From JAUVIB01 sp964424545 (GTDB lineage Bacteria; Calditrichota; Calditrichia; Calditrichales; Calditrichaceae), in the NCBI GenBank assembly GCA_964424545.1, contig CAYRJN010000083.1, positions 1 to 16,369 of the forward strand: 16,369 bases of DNA, read 5' to 3'. Made by a program: the position numbers and the translations under genes. Below, piece after piece: positions 7,255-15,420 of this stretch. The notes beneath the pieces were generated by a model, which saw only the letters and a list, made by a program, of their open reading frames with translations, did no database searches and was not told the DNA's origin. Every line of letters begins with the position of its first letter. Positions within the stretch are counted from its first letter, which is position 1.

Positions 7255-10020
7255 TTAAAATATATCGTCTAATTTGGTGCTAAACGTTATTCCCCAAAAT
7301 ATTTCAGGATTTCTTGCGGAGTAGTATCCGCTTCTCGTTAAATAATAAGCCGGGTCATTAAAAATATTTTCCACAAAAAAGGAGACTTCCGCCGATTTGT
7401 AAATTGATTTACTAACTACCAGACTGAAAAGCCATTTTTGCGGTTTACTGTTATCAACCGTTGTTGACAGGGTATTAAAGGAACGATCGAGTTCCATCAG
7501 GCTTGATTCTTCTTCCGTAATACGAATATCTTGATTATCCTTAAAATATCCGTCGGCAGACAGCTTGGGGTTTTCTACGGAAATTGAACGTTCCAAAAAT
7601 ACCTGCTGCGCTCTAAAAGTAAACCAAATGCCGAGTAATTTTGAAATATAATCAACACTGTAGTTTACAACAATGTTTTGACGCCAGTTGGAGAAGGGCG
7701 CATAATATGGAATAATGTTCATATCTTCGGGAACCACCCACCCGGAAGAGAGCGTATCTCCTTGCAAATATTTTCGCGGACTGCCGTAATTTTTATAATA
7801 TTTTCGCCCGAAACGTACGAATTTATATTGTCCGTTAATCGAGAAACGCATATTCAGTTTTTTAATGCGATGCGTTCGCAGGCTGAATTCCAAGCCGTAA
7901 TATTCCGTCCAGCCGAGATTTTGTTTATCGGAATAGGATGAGCTTACGGTAGTGATCGTTTCAATCGGCGTTTTGCCTGTTTCTTCAGGCCAGTTAGGCC
8001 AGAAATAGCGGTTATACATATAAGGGACGGCAATTGATATGATGCTGCCGTTTGTTTTTTGATAATATCCGACAAGGCTTAATCCCAGTTTGGCGATTTG
8101 TTGATCTATTCCAAACTCATATTTTTGGCTTTGGTAGGCTCTTAAATTGGGATTGGCGCGCGGGAAAACTTTAGTATTAACCAATGTAATTAAAGCGGAA
8201 TCCGCTTTATTAATGGTATAATCATAAGAATCCAGATAATAATTTTCAGGATAAATGGAAGCTATGGGCGGCGTTTTTGATGTTTTACTGTAGTTAAAAC
8301 GTACTTGCGTGTTTTTTGTAGCTTTGATTTTTATCCCTAAGCGCGGATTGAAAAATGTGCCTTGTTCCGATTCTATTAAACTACCCTCGGAAAGGATACC
8401 GGAAAAATTAACCCCGCTGGGGTTATACGTATCCAACCTGAAGCCGAGATAAAAAATATAGGGTAAAAAATAGTTGCCGGTAATGCGATCTTCAAAAAAG
8501 AGTGAAAATTGTGAAACGCCGGGGATATCGTCAAACGGTCTTGGCCGCCATCCAAGCCTTCCACCGGGCGGCATTAATATGTCAAAGGCTTTGCCCGGTC
8601 CGTTATTCATATCTTTCTGATATTCAAATCCGGTCAAAAAACGATGCAGCGTTTCTCCGAAAAAACGTTTGTGGGTATACTTTATCTTGGAACCGAAACT
8701 CCATTCGTTTCCCTTAGTGGTTACATCGGAATAATACACAGGGTTTATTAAAACGCCTTCCATTACACCGTCTGTTTTTAAAGTTGAAACATAGGCAAAA
8801 TCAACAGTCTCCAGTTTATGCTTCCAACTGTTGCGCTTAACAAAGTTAACGTAATTACGCATATAGAAATCATTATTATTGTTTATCTTGTAATCGAGAA
8901 TATGAGAATAAGAAAAATGATTATCTCTGTTATAGGCTTTAACGCCGTAAGGGTCGGTCGGATCGTCGTCATTCTCGATCTTTCGGGCGTATGAAAAGCG
9001 CTGATCAAAAGAACCTGCGCCTCCTGAAAAATAATTTTGGGATTTTAAGGAAGCGTTAATGCGGTGATATTCGTCTCCTTTAATACGTATATCGCGTAAA
9101 CTGTATCCGTAATTCAGATTGTAGCTAAGAGCGGTATTAAAAAGATTGAAAGAGCCCATTAAATTGGCTTCTTTGGTATCCGGATTGGTTTTGAGCTTTA
9201 ATCTGGTGGGGATATTAAAGGATTTTGTGCGTACGATGATCAGCCCCTGGGTCTGGTCGCCGTATTCCACGGAAGAAGCGCCGGAGATAACTTTTACGTC
9301 TTTGATGTTATCCGCCGCTATTTGTCTTAAATCGATTTGCGTTACCGCCGTGTTTTGCACTTTACTGCCGTAATTAACGCCCACGCCCGTTTGTAAATTG
9401 GCGTTGTTGGATTGCGGTACGTCGTCAATAATTATTTTTGTCCCGAAAAGAGCCGAATTATCGCCGCCGTTTGTTCCGAATGTACGCAGGCCCACTCTTT
9501 GCGGATTTTGCAGGCCCATATTGGTTTTTTTCTCATTGCCGGGAATCATATTCAGTACATCGGCTAAGCTGTTGGCCTGCATATGTTCAATTTCACCGCT
9601 TGATATTTTAAAAACGGTTTCCGGCTCTTCGGCCAGCAGCTCGCGATCCGCCGTCACCTGTATGCCGCCAATTTCCAGAAAAAGGAACTCTTTTTCGTTG
9701 CCGGTATATAATTCCGTATTGAGTTTTGTTTTTTTGTTCTTTTTAACTTCGATGCTGGGAATAACGAGGGTAAAATAGTTCTTTTTTATAAAAATAATGT
9801 AATAAGAACCGACCGGAATATCTTTGAACAAGTACCTGCCGTTCTTATCCGTTTTTACGGAATAGGGTGAATTATCAATTTTAACAATTACCCCTTCTAC
9901 GCTTTTTTGTGTTTTGCTGTCGGTAACCAAGCCGCTGATGGAGCCGCTTTGAGCAAAAGCGCCGATGACCGGCATAGCGCAAAAAACAAATAGTTTAGTA
10001 AAAATTTTGAGTTTCTTCAA
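7255..10020 (-). CDS. TonB-dependent outer-membrane receptor with N-terminal carboxypeptidase-regulatory-like domain (TTG start)
   Basis: A 921-residue receptor. Residues 1-23 form a signal peptide (ending AFA before Gln24). Residues about 26-104 are a carboxypeptidase-regulatory-like domain (GSISGLVTD, TDKNGRYLF-x-DIPVGSY). Residues about 118-268 are the plug (IGGIQVTADRE; SLADVLNMIPG; KIIIDDVPQSN; DVKVISGASSVEYGDQTQG). The remainder is the 22-strand-type barrel, with a typical late segment FFVENIFNDPAYYLTRSGYYSARNPE split over adjacent strands and a terminal Phe. It should import a scarce ligand with TonB/ExbBD energy; the ligand is not deducible. The start is TTG: an in-frame TAA lies three codons upstream, no in-frame ATG or GTG lies between it and the TTG, and the first internal Met (16) would destroy the signal peptide. 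No Shine-Dalgarno site is visible. It is the first gene of a three-gene operon with the DUF4876 protein and the barrel protein. Confidence 0.95.
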   Translation of the reverse strand: MKKLKIFTKLFVFCAMPVIGAFAQSGSISGLVTDSKTQKSVEGVIVKIDNSPYSVKTDKNGRYLFKDIPVGSYYIIFIKKNYFTLVIPSIEVKKNKKTKLNTELYTGNEKEFLFLEIGGIQVTADRELLAEEPETVFKISSGEIEHMQANSLADVLNMIPGNEKKTNMGLQNPQRVGLRTFGTNGGDNSALFGTKIIIDDVPQSNNANLQTGVGVNYGSKVQNTAVTQIDLRQIAADNIKDVKVISGASSVEYGDQTQGLIIVRTKSFNIPTRLKLKTNPDTKEANLMGSFNLFNTALSYNLNYGYSLRDIRIKGDEYHRINASLKSQNYFSGGAGSFDQRFSYARKIENDDDPTDPYGVKAYNRDNHFSYSHILDYKINNNNDFYMRNYVNFVKRNSWKHKLETVDFAYVSTLKTDGVMEGVLINPVYYSDVTTKGNEWSFGSKIKYTHKRFFGETLHRFLTGFEYQKDMNNGPGKAFDILMPPGGRLGWRPRPFDDIPGVSQFSLFFEDRITGNYFLPYIFYLGFRLDTYNPSGVNFSGILSEGSLIESEQGTFFNPRLGIKIKATKNTQVRFNYSKTSKTPPIASIYPENYYLDSYDYTINKADSALITLVNTKVFPRANPNLRAYQSQKYEFGIDQQIAKLGLSLVGYYQKTNGSIISIAVPYMYNRYFWPNWPEETGKTPIETITTVSSSYSDKQNLGWTEYYGLEFSLRTHRIKKLNMRFSINGQYKFVRFGRKYYKNYGSPRKYLQGDTLSSGWVVPEDMNIIPYYAPFSNWRQNIVVNYSVDYISKLLGIWFTFRAQQVFLERSISVENPKLSADGYFKDNQDIRITEEESSLMELDRSFNTLSTTVDNSKPQKWLFSLVVSKSIYKSAEVSFFVENIFNDPAYYLTRSGYYSARNPEIFWGITFSTKLDDIF

Positions 10021-10162
10021 AACACGTTATCAAATTTAATTATCGGAGTAAAAATTATTAATACGGTAAAAGAATTAATTGAGATTAACAATGCTTTCCC
10101 TTGCAATAATATAGATATTCAGTTAGATTTTTAGCTGAATGTTAAGAATATAAGGATTAAAT
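10021..10162. promoter_or_regulatory. Divergent control region between the TonB operon and the NHL/large-barrel operon
   Basis: The 142-base AT-rich region between two divergent operons must carry both promoters. On the plus strand there is an AT-rich TAATATAGAT stretch (10107-10116) that could serve as a -10 element, an inverted repeat at 10117-10140, and AAGGA about 7 bases before the ATG at 10163. On the minus strand no Shine-Dalgarno site precedes the TTG start at 10020. I cannot assign -35/-10 pairs with confidence. Confidence 0.45.
10117..10140. repeat. Inverted repeat upstream of the NHL gene (possible operator or 5' UTR hairpin)
   Basis: ATTCAG (10117-10122) and CTGAAT (10135-10140) are perfect inverse complements. 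They continue inward with a T/G wobble and two A/T pairs around a 6-base loop (10126-10131). The element lies 22 bases before the ATG of the NHL gene. No U-tract follows, so it is not a terminator. An operator for a dimeric regulator or a translation-modulating hairpin are both possible. A similar TTCAG/CTGAA pair occurs before the fucosidase gene. Confidence 0.4.
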
Positions 10163-11071
10163 ATGAAAAAATCTATATTTTTCATTTTGTTGTTTTTCTG
10201 TGAATTGCTTTTTTCACAAACGTTCAGAGAGGTTAAGCGCTTCGGGGGGTTGGGTAGCGGGCCGGCCCAATTCAATCGGCCGGCGGCAATTTCCGCAGGA
10301 GCCGACGCCATGTTGTACATTGTGGACAGCGATAACAACCGCATTCAAATATTTGATTTTTCCGGTCGATTTATTAAAAGCGTCGGGGGATTCGGTTTCG
10401 GCGACGATCAATTAAATCTGCCGAAAGATATCTGGACGCGAACGATTATTCATATCTATGTGGCGGATTTCAATAATCGGCGTCTCGTGCGCTTTGATCG
10501 TTATATGAATTACATTAACGATTTTGTATCGCATGATAATTGGGATATTACCTATCAGTTCCAAGAGGTATTAAGCTGTGCCTTTAATTCGCAGAATGAC
10601 TTTTTTATACTTGACCGCGGCGAAAATAAAATTGTGAAGTTTAACCGTCGGGGAGAGCCTGAACGAACTTTCGGATTCTATGACGCGGTAGATATGCTGC
10701 AAGATCCCGTACAGATTGATATTTTCCAAAATAATAAAATCGCCGTAACGGACGTTTCTCGCAAATCGGTAATGTTGTATGATTTTTTCGGTAGTTTTAT
10801 TACGGAAATAAGGAATGACGAATTTAACCTTCCTTCGGGTTTATCGCCTTTTAAAGAGGATGAGCTACTGGTGGCCGATCCGGGGGCAAAAAAAATCTTT
10901 TTAATTTCCAAAAATTTAAAATCGATTAAACCGCTCAAGATGGAATTAAGCGTAGGCTTACAATATCCGCGGGATATATCCGTTTATACGGAGATAAAGA
11001 ATAATAAAAAACAATATTACGCTTTCGTTATTGATAACAACGATGTGATAATCGGAAGAATATCAGATTAG
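10163..11071 (+). CDS. Exported six-bladed NHL-repeat beta-propeller protein
   Basis: A 302-residue protein with a signal peptide (residues 1-19, FFCELLFSQ) and little besides one propeller. Six NHL-type blades can be followed: 38-66 (YIVDSDNNRIQIFD), 84-112 (YVADFNNRRLVRFD), 138-161 (FILDRGENKIVKFN), 181-207 (AVTDVSRKSVMLYD), 222-249 (LVADPGAKKIFLIS) and 266-298 (FVIDNNDVIIG). The first two blades are canonical with D-x-x-NNR; later ones diverge. Six blades make a complete closed propeller. NHL propellers act as protein- or ligand-binding platforms; no catalytic residues are evident. AAGGA lies 7 bases before the ATG. Its TAG stop shares the G with the GTG start of the next gene, so the two are co-translated and the propeller is probably a periplasmic or surface partner of the large outer-membrane protein. 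The partnership is inference. Confidence 0.88.
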   Translation: MKKSIFFILLFFCELLFSQTFREVKRFGGLGSGPAQFNRPAAISAGADAMLYIVDSDNNRIQIFDFSGRFIKSVGGFGFGDDQLNLPKDIWTRTIIHIYVADFNNRRLVRFDRYMNYINDFVSHDNWDITYQFQEVLSCAFNSQNDFFILDRGENKIVKFNRRGEPERTFGFYDAVDMLQDPVQIDIFQNNKIAVTDVSRKSVMLYDFFGSFITEIRNDEFNLPSGLSPFKEDELLVADPGAKKIFLISKNLKSIKPLKMELSVGLQYPRDISVYTEIKNNKKQYYAFVIDNNDVIIGRISD

Positions 11072-14000
11072 TGAAACAATCGCATGTAAAAAATATAGTT
11101 TTCGCCTTAATCGTTCTGTTTTGCCTGCTTCCCGTCAAAGGGAAAACACAAACTTATATTCCCCTTAGTCACAGGGAAACGGATACGGTGATTGTCGTTA
11201 AGCATACGCCCTACCGATACTCCTTTCCCCAAAGGCATCGTCCCTTGCTTCAAACTCTGAATATCAAAATAAACGGTCGTTTATTAACGGCTGATATGAA
11301 TTATCGTTTAAAGAATAACAATCGTGAAATCGAGTTTTATCCTTCGCCGCAATTAAACGATACGCTTTGTATCATATACAAAAGGCAGCCTTTTAATATA
11401 AAAACATCATACACCTTGTTTAAAGCCGACACATTAAACAAAGATAGCTTGATGTCTCAAAAAGCCATTCGCTTTAAACGCATCGATTTTAAAAATCCGT
11501 TTACCAATTTGGGCAGAGATTTGCAAACAAGCGGAAGTTTAATGCGCGGCGTAAAGATAGGAAGTAATCAAAATATGACCTTAAACTCCGGTATTAATCT
11601 TCAGCTTTCCGGTAAAATATCGGATAATGTGGAGATTATTGCGGCTTTAACCGATCAAACGACGCCTATACAACCGGAAGGTAACACGCAGAGTTTGGAA
11701 GAAGTGGATAATGTTTTTGTGCAATTTAAGAGTCCCTATGTGCGCGGTACCGTTGGCGATTTTAACCTGCGTTATACGGAAAGCGAATTTATAAATGTTT
11801 CCCGTAAATTACAGGGACTTTCCATATTAAGCAATTACAAAGGACATACACTCGGCGGAACGTTGGCCAGCAGTCGGGGTTTTTTTAATCACATGTCTTT
11901 TCTCGGGCAGGAAGGCAATCAGGGCCCGTATCAGTTGACCGGCAAAAACGGCGAACGGGATATTGTCGTTCTTGCCGGTACGGAAAAAGTTTGGGTTGAC
12001 GGTATCGCCATGATTCGCGGCCAAAACAACGACTATATCATTGAATATGGAAACGGCCAGATTACCTTTAGCGTCAGGCGTTTGATAACCAGCGAATCGC
12101 GTATAGAAGTTGATTTTGAATATTTCCCTGCGTCGCAGAAATACAGCCGTTCGGCTATCGGCGCCGTTGCGGGCACAAGTTTGAGCAACGATAAACTTAA
12201 GATGGATTTTACCTATTATCGCGAAGCCGATGATCCCGATAAATCCATCGGTTTAGCCGGAGAAATTACGCCGGAAGAGAAAGAGATCATAAGAAAAGCG
12301 GGTAACGATCCTTTACAGGCCTACACGAACGGCGCCGTTTACGTGGGCGATAGTCTCGGCAATTATATCCGCGTAGACAGCGTGATAGACGGTAAAACGG
12401 AGATGCTCTATATTTTTAAGGGAATTCGTTCGGGCGATTATATTGTTAGTTTCGGTTTTGTGGGTAAGGCGCAAGGAGACTATGTGCGAGAACGTATCGG
12501 CAGCTATCGTTATGTGGGTAAAAATAGGGGAGATTATTTACCGGTCAGGCTGCTGCCGCTTCCTTCAAAACAAGAGATGGGCGATATCCGAATCGATTGG
12601 GCGCCGACGCAATTCTTTTTACTTAAAACGGAAATGGCTATGAGCAATCTTGACCGCAATACATTGTCCGATATCGGAGATACGTTAAATCAGGGCGGCG
12701 CTTTTAAACTTAATGCAACGCTAAAAAAAACACCGCTCTCATTCGCTTCGACTAATCTTGGATTTTTACAGTTTAATTTACATACGCGTTATATTGATAA
12801 TGATTTTAAGTCTTTAGATCGTTTAAACCGTCCCGATTATAACCGTTATTGGGATATATTACAGCCTGTTCAAAATACAATAGGCGAGCAAAGTATACAA
12901 ATGAACGGTAAATATACGCCCATCCCCACATTAGATATTACGGGTAATTGGGGCGCTATAAAGAAAACGTCCTTTGCTTCCAACCGCAGCGCCGCTCAAG
13001 TTGAGTATAAAGACCCCGCAATCCTTCATCTATCGGCCGATTACGGTTATACAGATTCCGATCTAAATAGCGGAGAGATTAAGGGCAATTGGTGGAAAAC
13101 GGGTCTATTGGTGGAAAAAAATATTTGGAAAGTGCAGCCGCAGTTAACCTATAAAATGGAACATAGGAAAAATTATGAAAAAGAGCTTATTAAAGGATTT
13201 AAGTTTGATATATACGATGCTAAAATAAATCTGATAAACCTGAACCATTTTTTCGGCTTTGCCGAATACAGCCAACGTAATGACGCCGTTTATATACCGC
13301 AATTTGCAAACAGTTTGGTTCCGCAGGCGGAAAGCGGTACAAAAAGTATTAAATTCGGAATTCGCAATTATGCGAACACTTCGGCTACCGTAAATTTTTT
13401 GCAAAGAGATAAAACATATACGCCGACATTTAAGGGCGTTAAAAGCGATTCCATAAAGCTTTATCTTGTCGATCCTACCTATCAGGATACGGTATGGCGC
13501 GACGGCAAGACGAATTTGGCCGAATTGAACATTGCTCACAGCCGCTGGAAGAAATCCATAAACCTCTCTTGGCAATACCGCGTTTCCACCCAGCAAACGG
13601 CATTAAAAGAAAAAGTTTACGTCGAAGTTGCTCCCGGTTTCGGTTATTATCGTTATGACGAACAGTTAGGCGAATATGTTCCTGATCCGGACGGCAATTA
13701 TGTGCTCTATATTTTACCGTCGGATAAATTTGAGCCGGTAACCAATTTTCAATCGGCGCTGCGTTTTAAGTTTGATCCGCAGCGATATTGGAAAAAAATA
13801 AATTCCGGCTGGGGGAAATATCTGACGCAGCTTAGCGGAGAAACATTTTTCAGAGTGGAAGAGGAAACAAAGGAACGCGATCTATATTCCATTTATCTGC
13901 TCAATCTTTCCAAATTTCAAGGCGATTCAACTTTGCTCGGTCTGATATCTCTTAATCAGGATTTCTACTTTATGCGCCGTAATAGAAAAATATCTTTTCG

Positions 14001-14601
14001 ACTGCGTTATCGCTATCTTAATGAATTACGCAATCAATATCTCGACGCCGCCGACAATGAAAAACGATTTACGAGAGAGCTGGCCATACGCGCCGATTGG
14101 CGGGTAAATACAAGATTGCGCAGCCGCAGCGAGTTGAGTAGAAAAACGTTAATAAGAAATGTAAGCGGAGCTGCATCCCGCAGCCGAGATATATTCGGTT
14201 ACTATTTTACGCAGGATTTTTCATTTCGTCCTACGCGTTTGTGGGAATTCGGTTTAACCGATGAATTCGGACAGGAAAAAAACAACACCTCTTATTATCC
14301 CCTCTCTTTATGGTATAATACGCTTAGGGGGCGCGTCAATTATTCATTGACGGTCAAAACGCGGATAACCGGAAATTATGAGTATCAGTTGGTTAAGCCT
14401 TACGATAATATTTTAGACAAAACCATACCCTATGAAATGGCTCGCGGTAAAAAGGAAGGCGTTTCGCAGTTTTGGCAGGTACGCGTTGAGTATAATGTGG
14501 CAAAAAATATTATGTTTTCACTCTTTTACAGCGGCAGGGACGACGCGGCCTATAAACGAATTATTCATAGCGGAAACGCCGAGATTAGGGCCTTTTTTTA
14601 G
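11071..14601 (+). CDS. Very large outer-membrane beta-barrel protein, function unknown (GTG start)
   Basis: A 1176-residue protein starting at a GTG that overlaps the upstream TAG (TAGTG). Residues 1-27 form a signal peptide. Residues 150-235 contain a striking conserved-looking block: LMRGVKIGSNQNMTLNSG, then ALTDQTTPIQPEGNTQ (192-207), VFVQFKSPY and GTVGDFNLRY. I associate this block with large uncharacterised outer-membrane proteins of Ignavibacteria and Calditrichota-like bacteria, and more distantly with SprA-type T9SS translocon barrels. Residues about 281-364 (QGPYQLTG, VWVDG, NDYIIEYGNGQITF) form a small beta domain. From about 500 to the end the sequence is a succession of aromatic amphipathic strands, closing with AEIRAFF, a barrel C-terminus. 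Two related GDY/RY-rich segments lie at 469-491 and 856-877. It is about half the length of full SprA, so equivalence is not claimed. Role probably transport or assembly at the outer membrane. Confidence 0.8.
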   Translation: MKQSHVKNIVFALIVLFCLLPVKGKTQTYIPLSHRETDTVIVVKHTPYRYSFPQRHRPLLQTLNIKINGRLLTADMNYRLKNNNREIEFYPSPQLNDTLCIIYKRQPFNIKTSYTLFKADTLNKDSLMSQKAIRFKRIDFKNPFTNLGRDLQTSGSLMRGVKIGSNQNMTLNSGINLQLSGKISDNVEIIAALTDQTTPIQPEGNTQSLEEVDNVFVQFKSPYVRGTVGDFNLRYTESEFINVSRKLQGLSILSNYKGHTLGGTLASSRGFFNHMSFLGQEGNQGPYQLTGKNGERDIVVLAGTEKVWVDGIAMIRGQNNDYIIEYGNGQITFSVRRLITSESRIEVDFEYFPASQKYSRSAIGAVAGTSLSNDKLKMDFTYYREADDPDKSIGLAGEITPEEKEIIRKAGNDPLQAYTNGAVYVGDSLGNYIRVDSVIDGKTEMLYIFKGIRSGDYIVSFGFVGKAQGDYVRERIGSYRYVGKNRGDYLPVRLLPLPSKQEMGDIRIDWAPTQFFLLKTEMAMSNLDRNTLSDIGDTLNQGGAFKLNATLKKTPLSFASTNLGFLQFNLHTRYIDNDFKSLDRLNRPDYNRYWDILQPVQNTIGEQSIQMNGKYTPIPTLDITGNWGAIKKTSFASNRSAAQVEYKDPAILHLSADYGYTDSDLNSGEIKGNWWKTGLLVEKNIWKVQPQLTYKMEHRKNYEKELIKGFKFDIYDAKINLINLNHFFGFAEYSQRNDAVYIPQFANSLVPQAESGTKSIKFGIRNYANTSATVNFLQRDKTYTPTFKGVKSDSIKLYLVDPTYQDTVWRDGKTNLAELNIAHSRWKKSINLSWQYRVSTQQTALKEKVYVEVAPGFGYYRYDEQLGEYVPDPDGNYVLYILPSDKFEPVTNFQSALRFKFDPQRYWKKINSGWGKYLTQLSGETFFRVEEETKERDLYSIYLLNLSKFQGDSTLLGLISLNQDFYFMRRNRKISFRLRYRYLNELRNQYLDAADNEKRFTRELAIRADWRVNTRLRSRSELSRKTLIRNVSGAASRSRDIFGYYFTQDFSFRPTRLWEFGLTDEFGQEKNNTSYYPLSLWYNTLRGRVNYSLTVKTRITGNYEYQLVKPYDNILDKTIPYEMARGKKEGVSQFWQVRVEYNVAKNIMFSLFYSGRDDAAYKRIIHSGNAEIRAFF

Positions 14602-14834
14602 ATGAAATCAGCCGCAGACCGGCGCAGATAAAAACGGATATTTTTTTAAGACAAAAGATCTCGCCTTAGGCGCAGTGCCTGAAAACGTTGACGGGCAGGG
14701 GCAAGCAAATGAAAAATAAATATTATTTTCGCGGTAAACCATTAAGAAAAAGAGTATTGCCTATCATTACTATCCCGTACAAGCGGGAGAAGTAATCCCC
14801 TGAAAAGGACGCTGTTATCAAGCTGACATCTATA
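14602..14834. other. Convergent intergenic gap with small hairpins; no supported gene
   Basis: A 233-base region between convergent genes. It holds a CGCC/GGCG palindrome (14662-14672), a two-part hairpin (14766-14796) and a 28-codon open frame from an ATG at 14709 to a TAA at 14793-14795, preceded by AGGGG. No hairpin is followed by a T-tract in either direction, so no intrinsic terminator can be assigned for either flanking gene. The base composition is slightly more GC-rich than the other gaps. Confidence 0.5.
14766..14796. repeat. Imperfect hairpin in the convergent gap
   Basis: ATTACT (14766-14771) pairs with AGTAAT (14791-14796), and inside it TCCCG (14773-14777) pairs with CGGGA (14784-14788) around a 6-base loop. 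An asymmetric bulge (one base against two) separates the stems. The 11 base pairs are more than expected for random sequence of this size but lack a U-tract. It may be a Rho-dependent 3'-end structure, a transcript-stabilising hairpin, or part of a dispersed repeat. Confidence 0.5.
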
Positions 14835-15377
14835 CTATCTGAAAGGTCTGATGGAGTTCTCTTTTATTTTGACGTTAATCCCTTTGTCTTTTAGTCTATT
14901 TAGCGCCTTTTTTAAAGCTAATTTTTCCTCTTTTGATTTTAATTGTAATTCAAATTTATGTTTTTTATTGCCTGCTTCGATGTGAATGAAATTATGGCTT
15001 CCGTATAAATTAAGGAATTTAGATTGGTATCCCCAATAGTCAAATTGTATTTTGTCAATTGCGTTTATCGCTAATTCCTGTTTGTCCGAATTGCCGTCAA
15101 TCGAAATTTTTTCCGAAAAAAAGGAGATAACGCCTGTTTTTACAGGTCGGCGTATAGATATATACACGAAGAAAAGAAGGTTGCCAACATAAATCAAGGT
15201 TGCAATGACTTTAACGGTCAAAGGGATAGTTCCCTTCTCGTAACCGATTACTTGCGGCATTAACGAAATAATAATTGCGGCTAAAAAAATGATCAGAAAT
15301 GCGATCACAAATGGATTTTTTCTATTTATACGTTTTGATTTGATTACTGCAAGCTCGCAATAGAGTGTATTTTCCAT
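14835..15377 (-). CDS. Small membrane protein with two TM helices and a C-terminal cytoplasmic domain, hypothetical
   Basis: A 180-residue protein. The frame is open further upstream to an ATG at 15440, but the ATG at 15377 is preferred. It has AGAAGGA five bases upstream, and the longer form would overlap the thioesterase gene and add a non-conserved-looking basic tail (residues 1-21 of the long form). In the short form there are two hydrophobic helices at about residues 23-41 and 53-74 (counted from M of MENTLY). A mixed alpha/beta domain of about 100 residues follows, with strands such as VISFFSEKISIDG and a Lys-rich end (KALNRLKDKGINVKIKEN). The arrangement is reminiscent of bacterial PH-like membrane proteins, but no family is recognised. 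It lies 43 bases after the thioesterase gene and may be co-transcribed with it. Confidence 0.75.
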   Translation of the reverse strand: MENTLYCELAVIKSKRINRKNPFVIAFLIIFLAAIIISLMPQVIGYEKGTIPLTVKVIATLIYVGNLLFFVYISIRRPVKTGVISFFSEKISIDGNSDKQELAINAIDKIQFDYWGYQSKFLNLYGSHNFIHIEAGNKKHKFELQLKSKEEKLALKKALNRLKDKGINVKIKENSIRPFR

Positions 15378-15382
15378 TTTAA

Positions 15383-15389
15383 TCCTTCT
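15383..15389 (-). promoter_or_regulatory. Ribosome binding site deciding the start of the small membrane protein
   Basis: On the minus strand AGAAGGA occupies these bases, five bases before the ATG at 15377-15375. The alternative upstream ATG at 15440 lies inside the thioesterase gene and has no comparable site. This is the main reason for choosing the 180-residue form. Confidence 0.7.
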
Positions 15390-15420
15390 CCGAATTAAGA
15401 GGGTAAAAGAAATTCCGTTT

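Noticed and set aside
9398..9778. 126-residue plus-strand open frame opposite the TonB receptor plug
   Set aside because: Antisense to the conserved plug domain, with Ser/Pro/Leu-rich composition typical of a reverse-strand artefact.
13144..13596. 150-residue open frame on the minus strand inside the large barrel gene
   Set aside because: It lies wholly antisense to a well-supported coding frame, has no ribosome binding site of note and no recognisable domain; it is a shadow frame.
14709..14795. 28-residue micro-ORF in the convergent gap as a real gene
   Set aside because: Too short to judge, only a partial ribosome binding site and no recognisable homologue; kept only as an observation.
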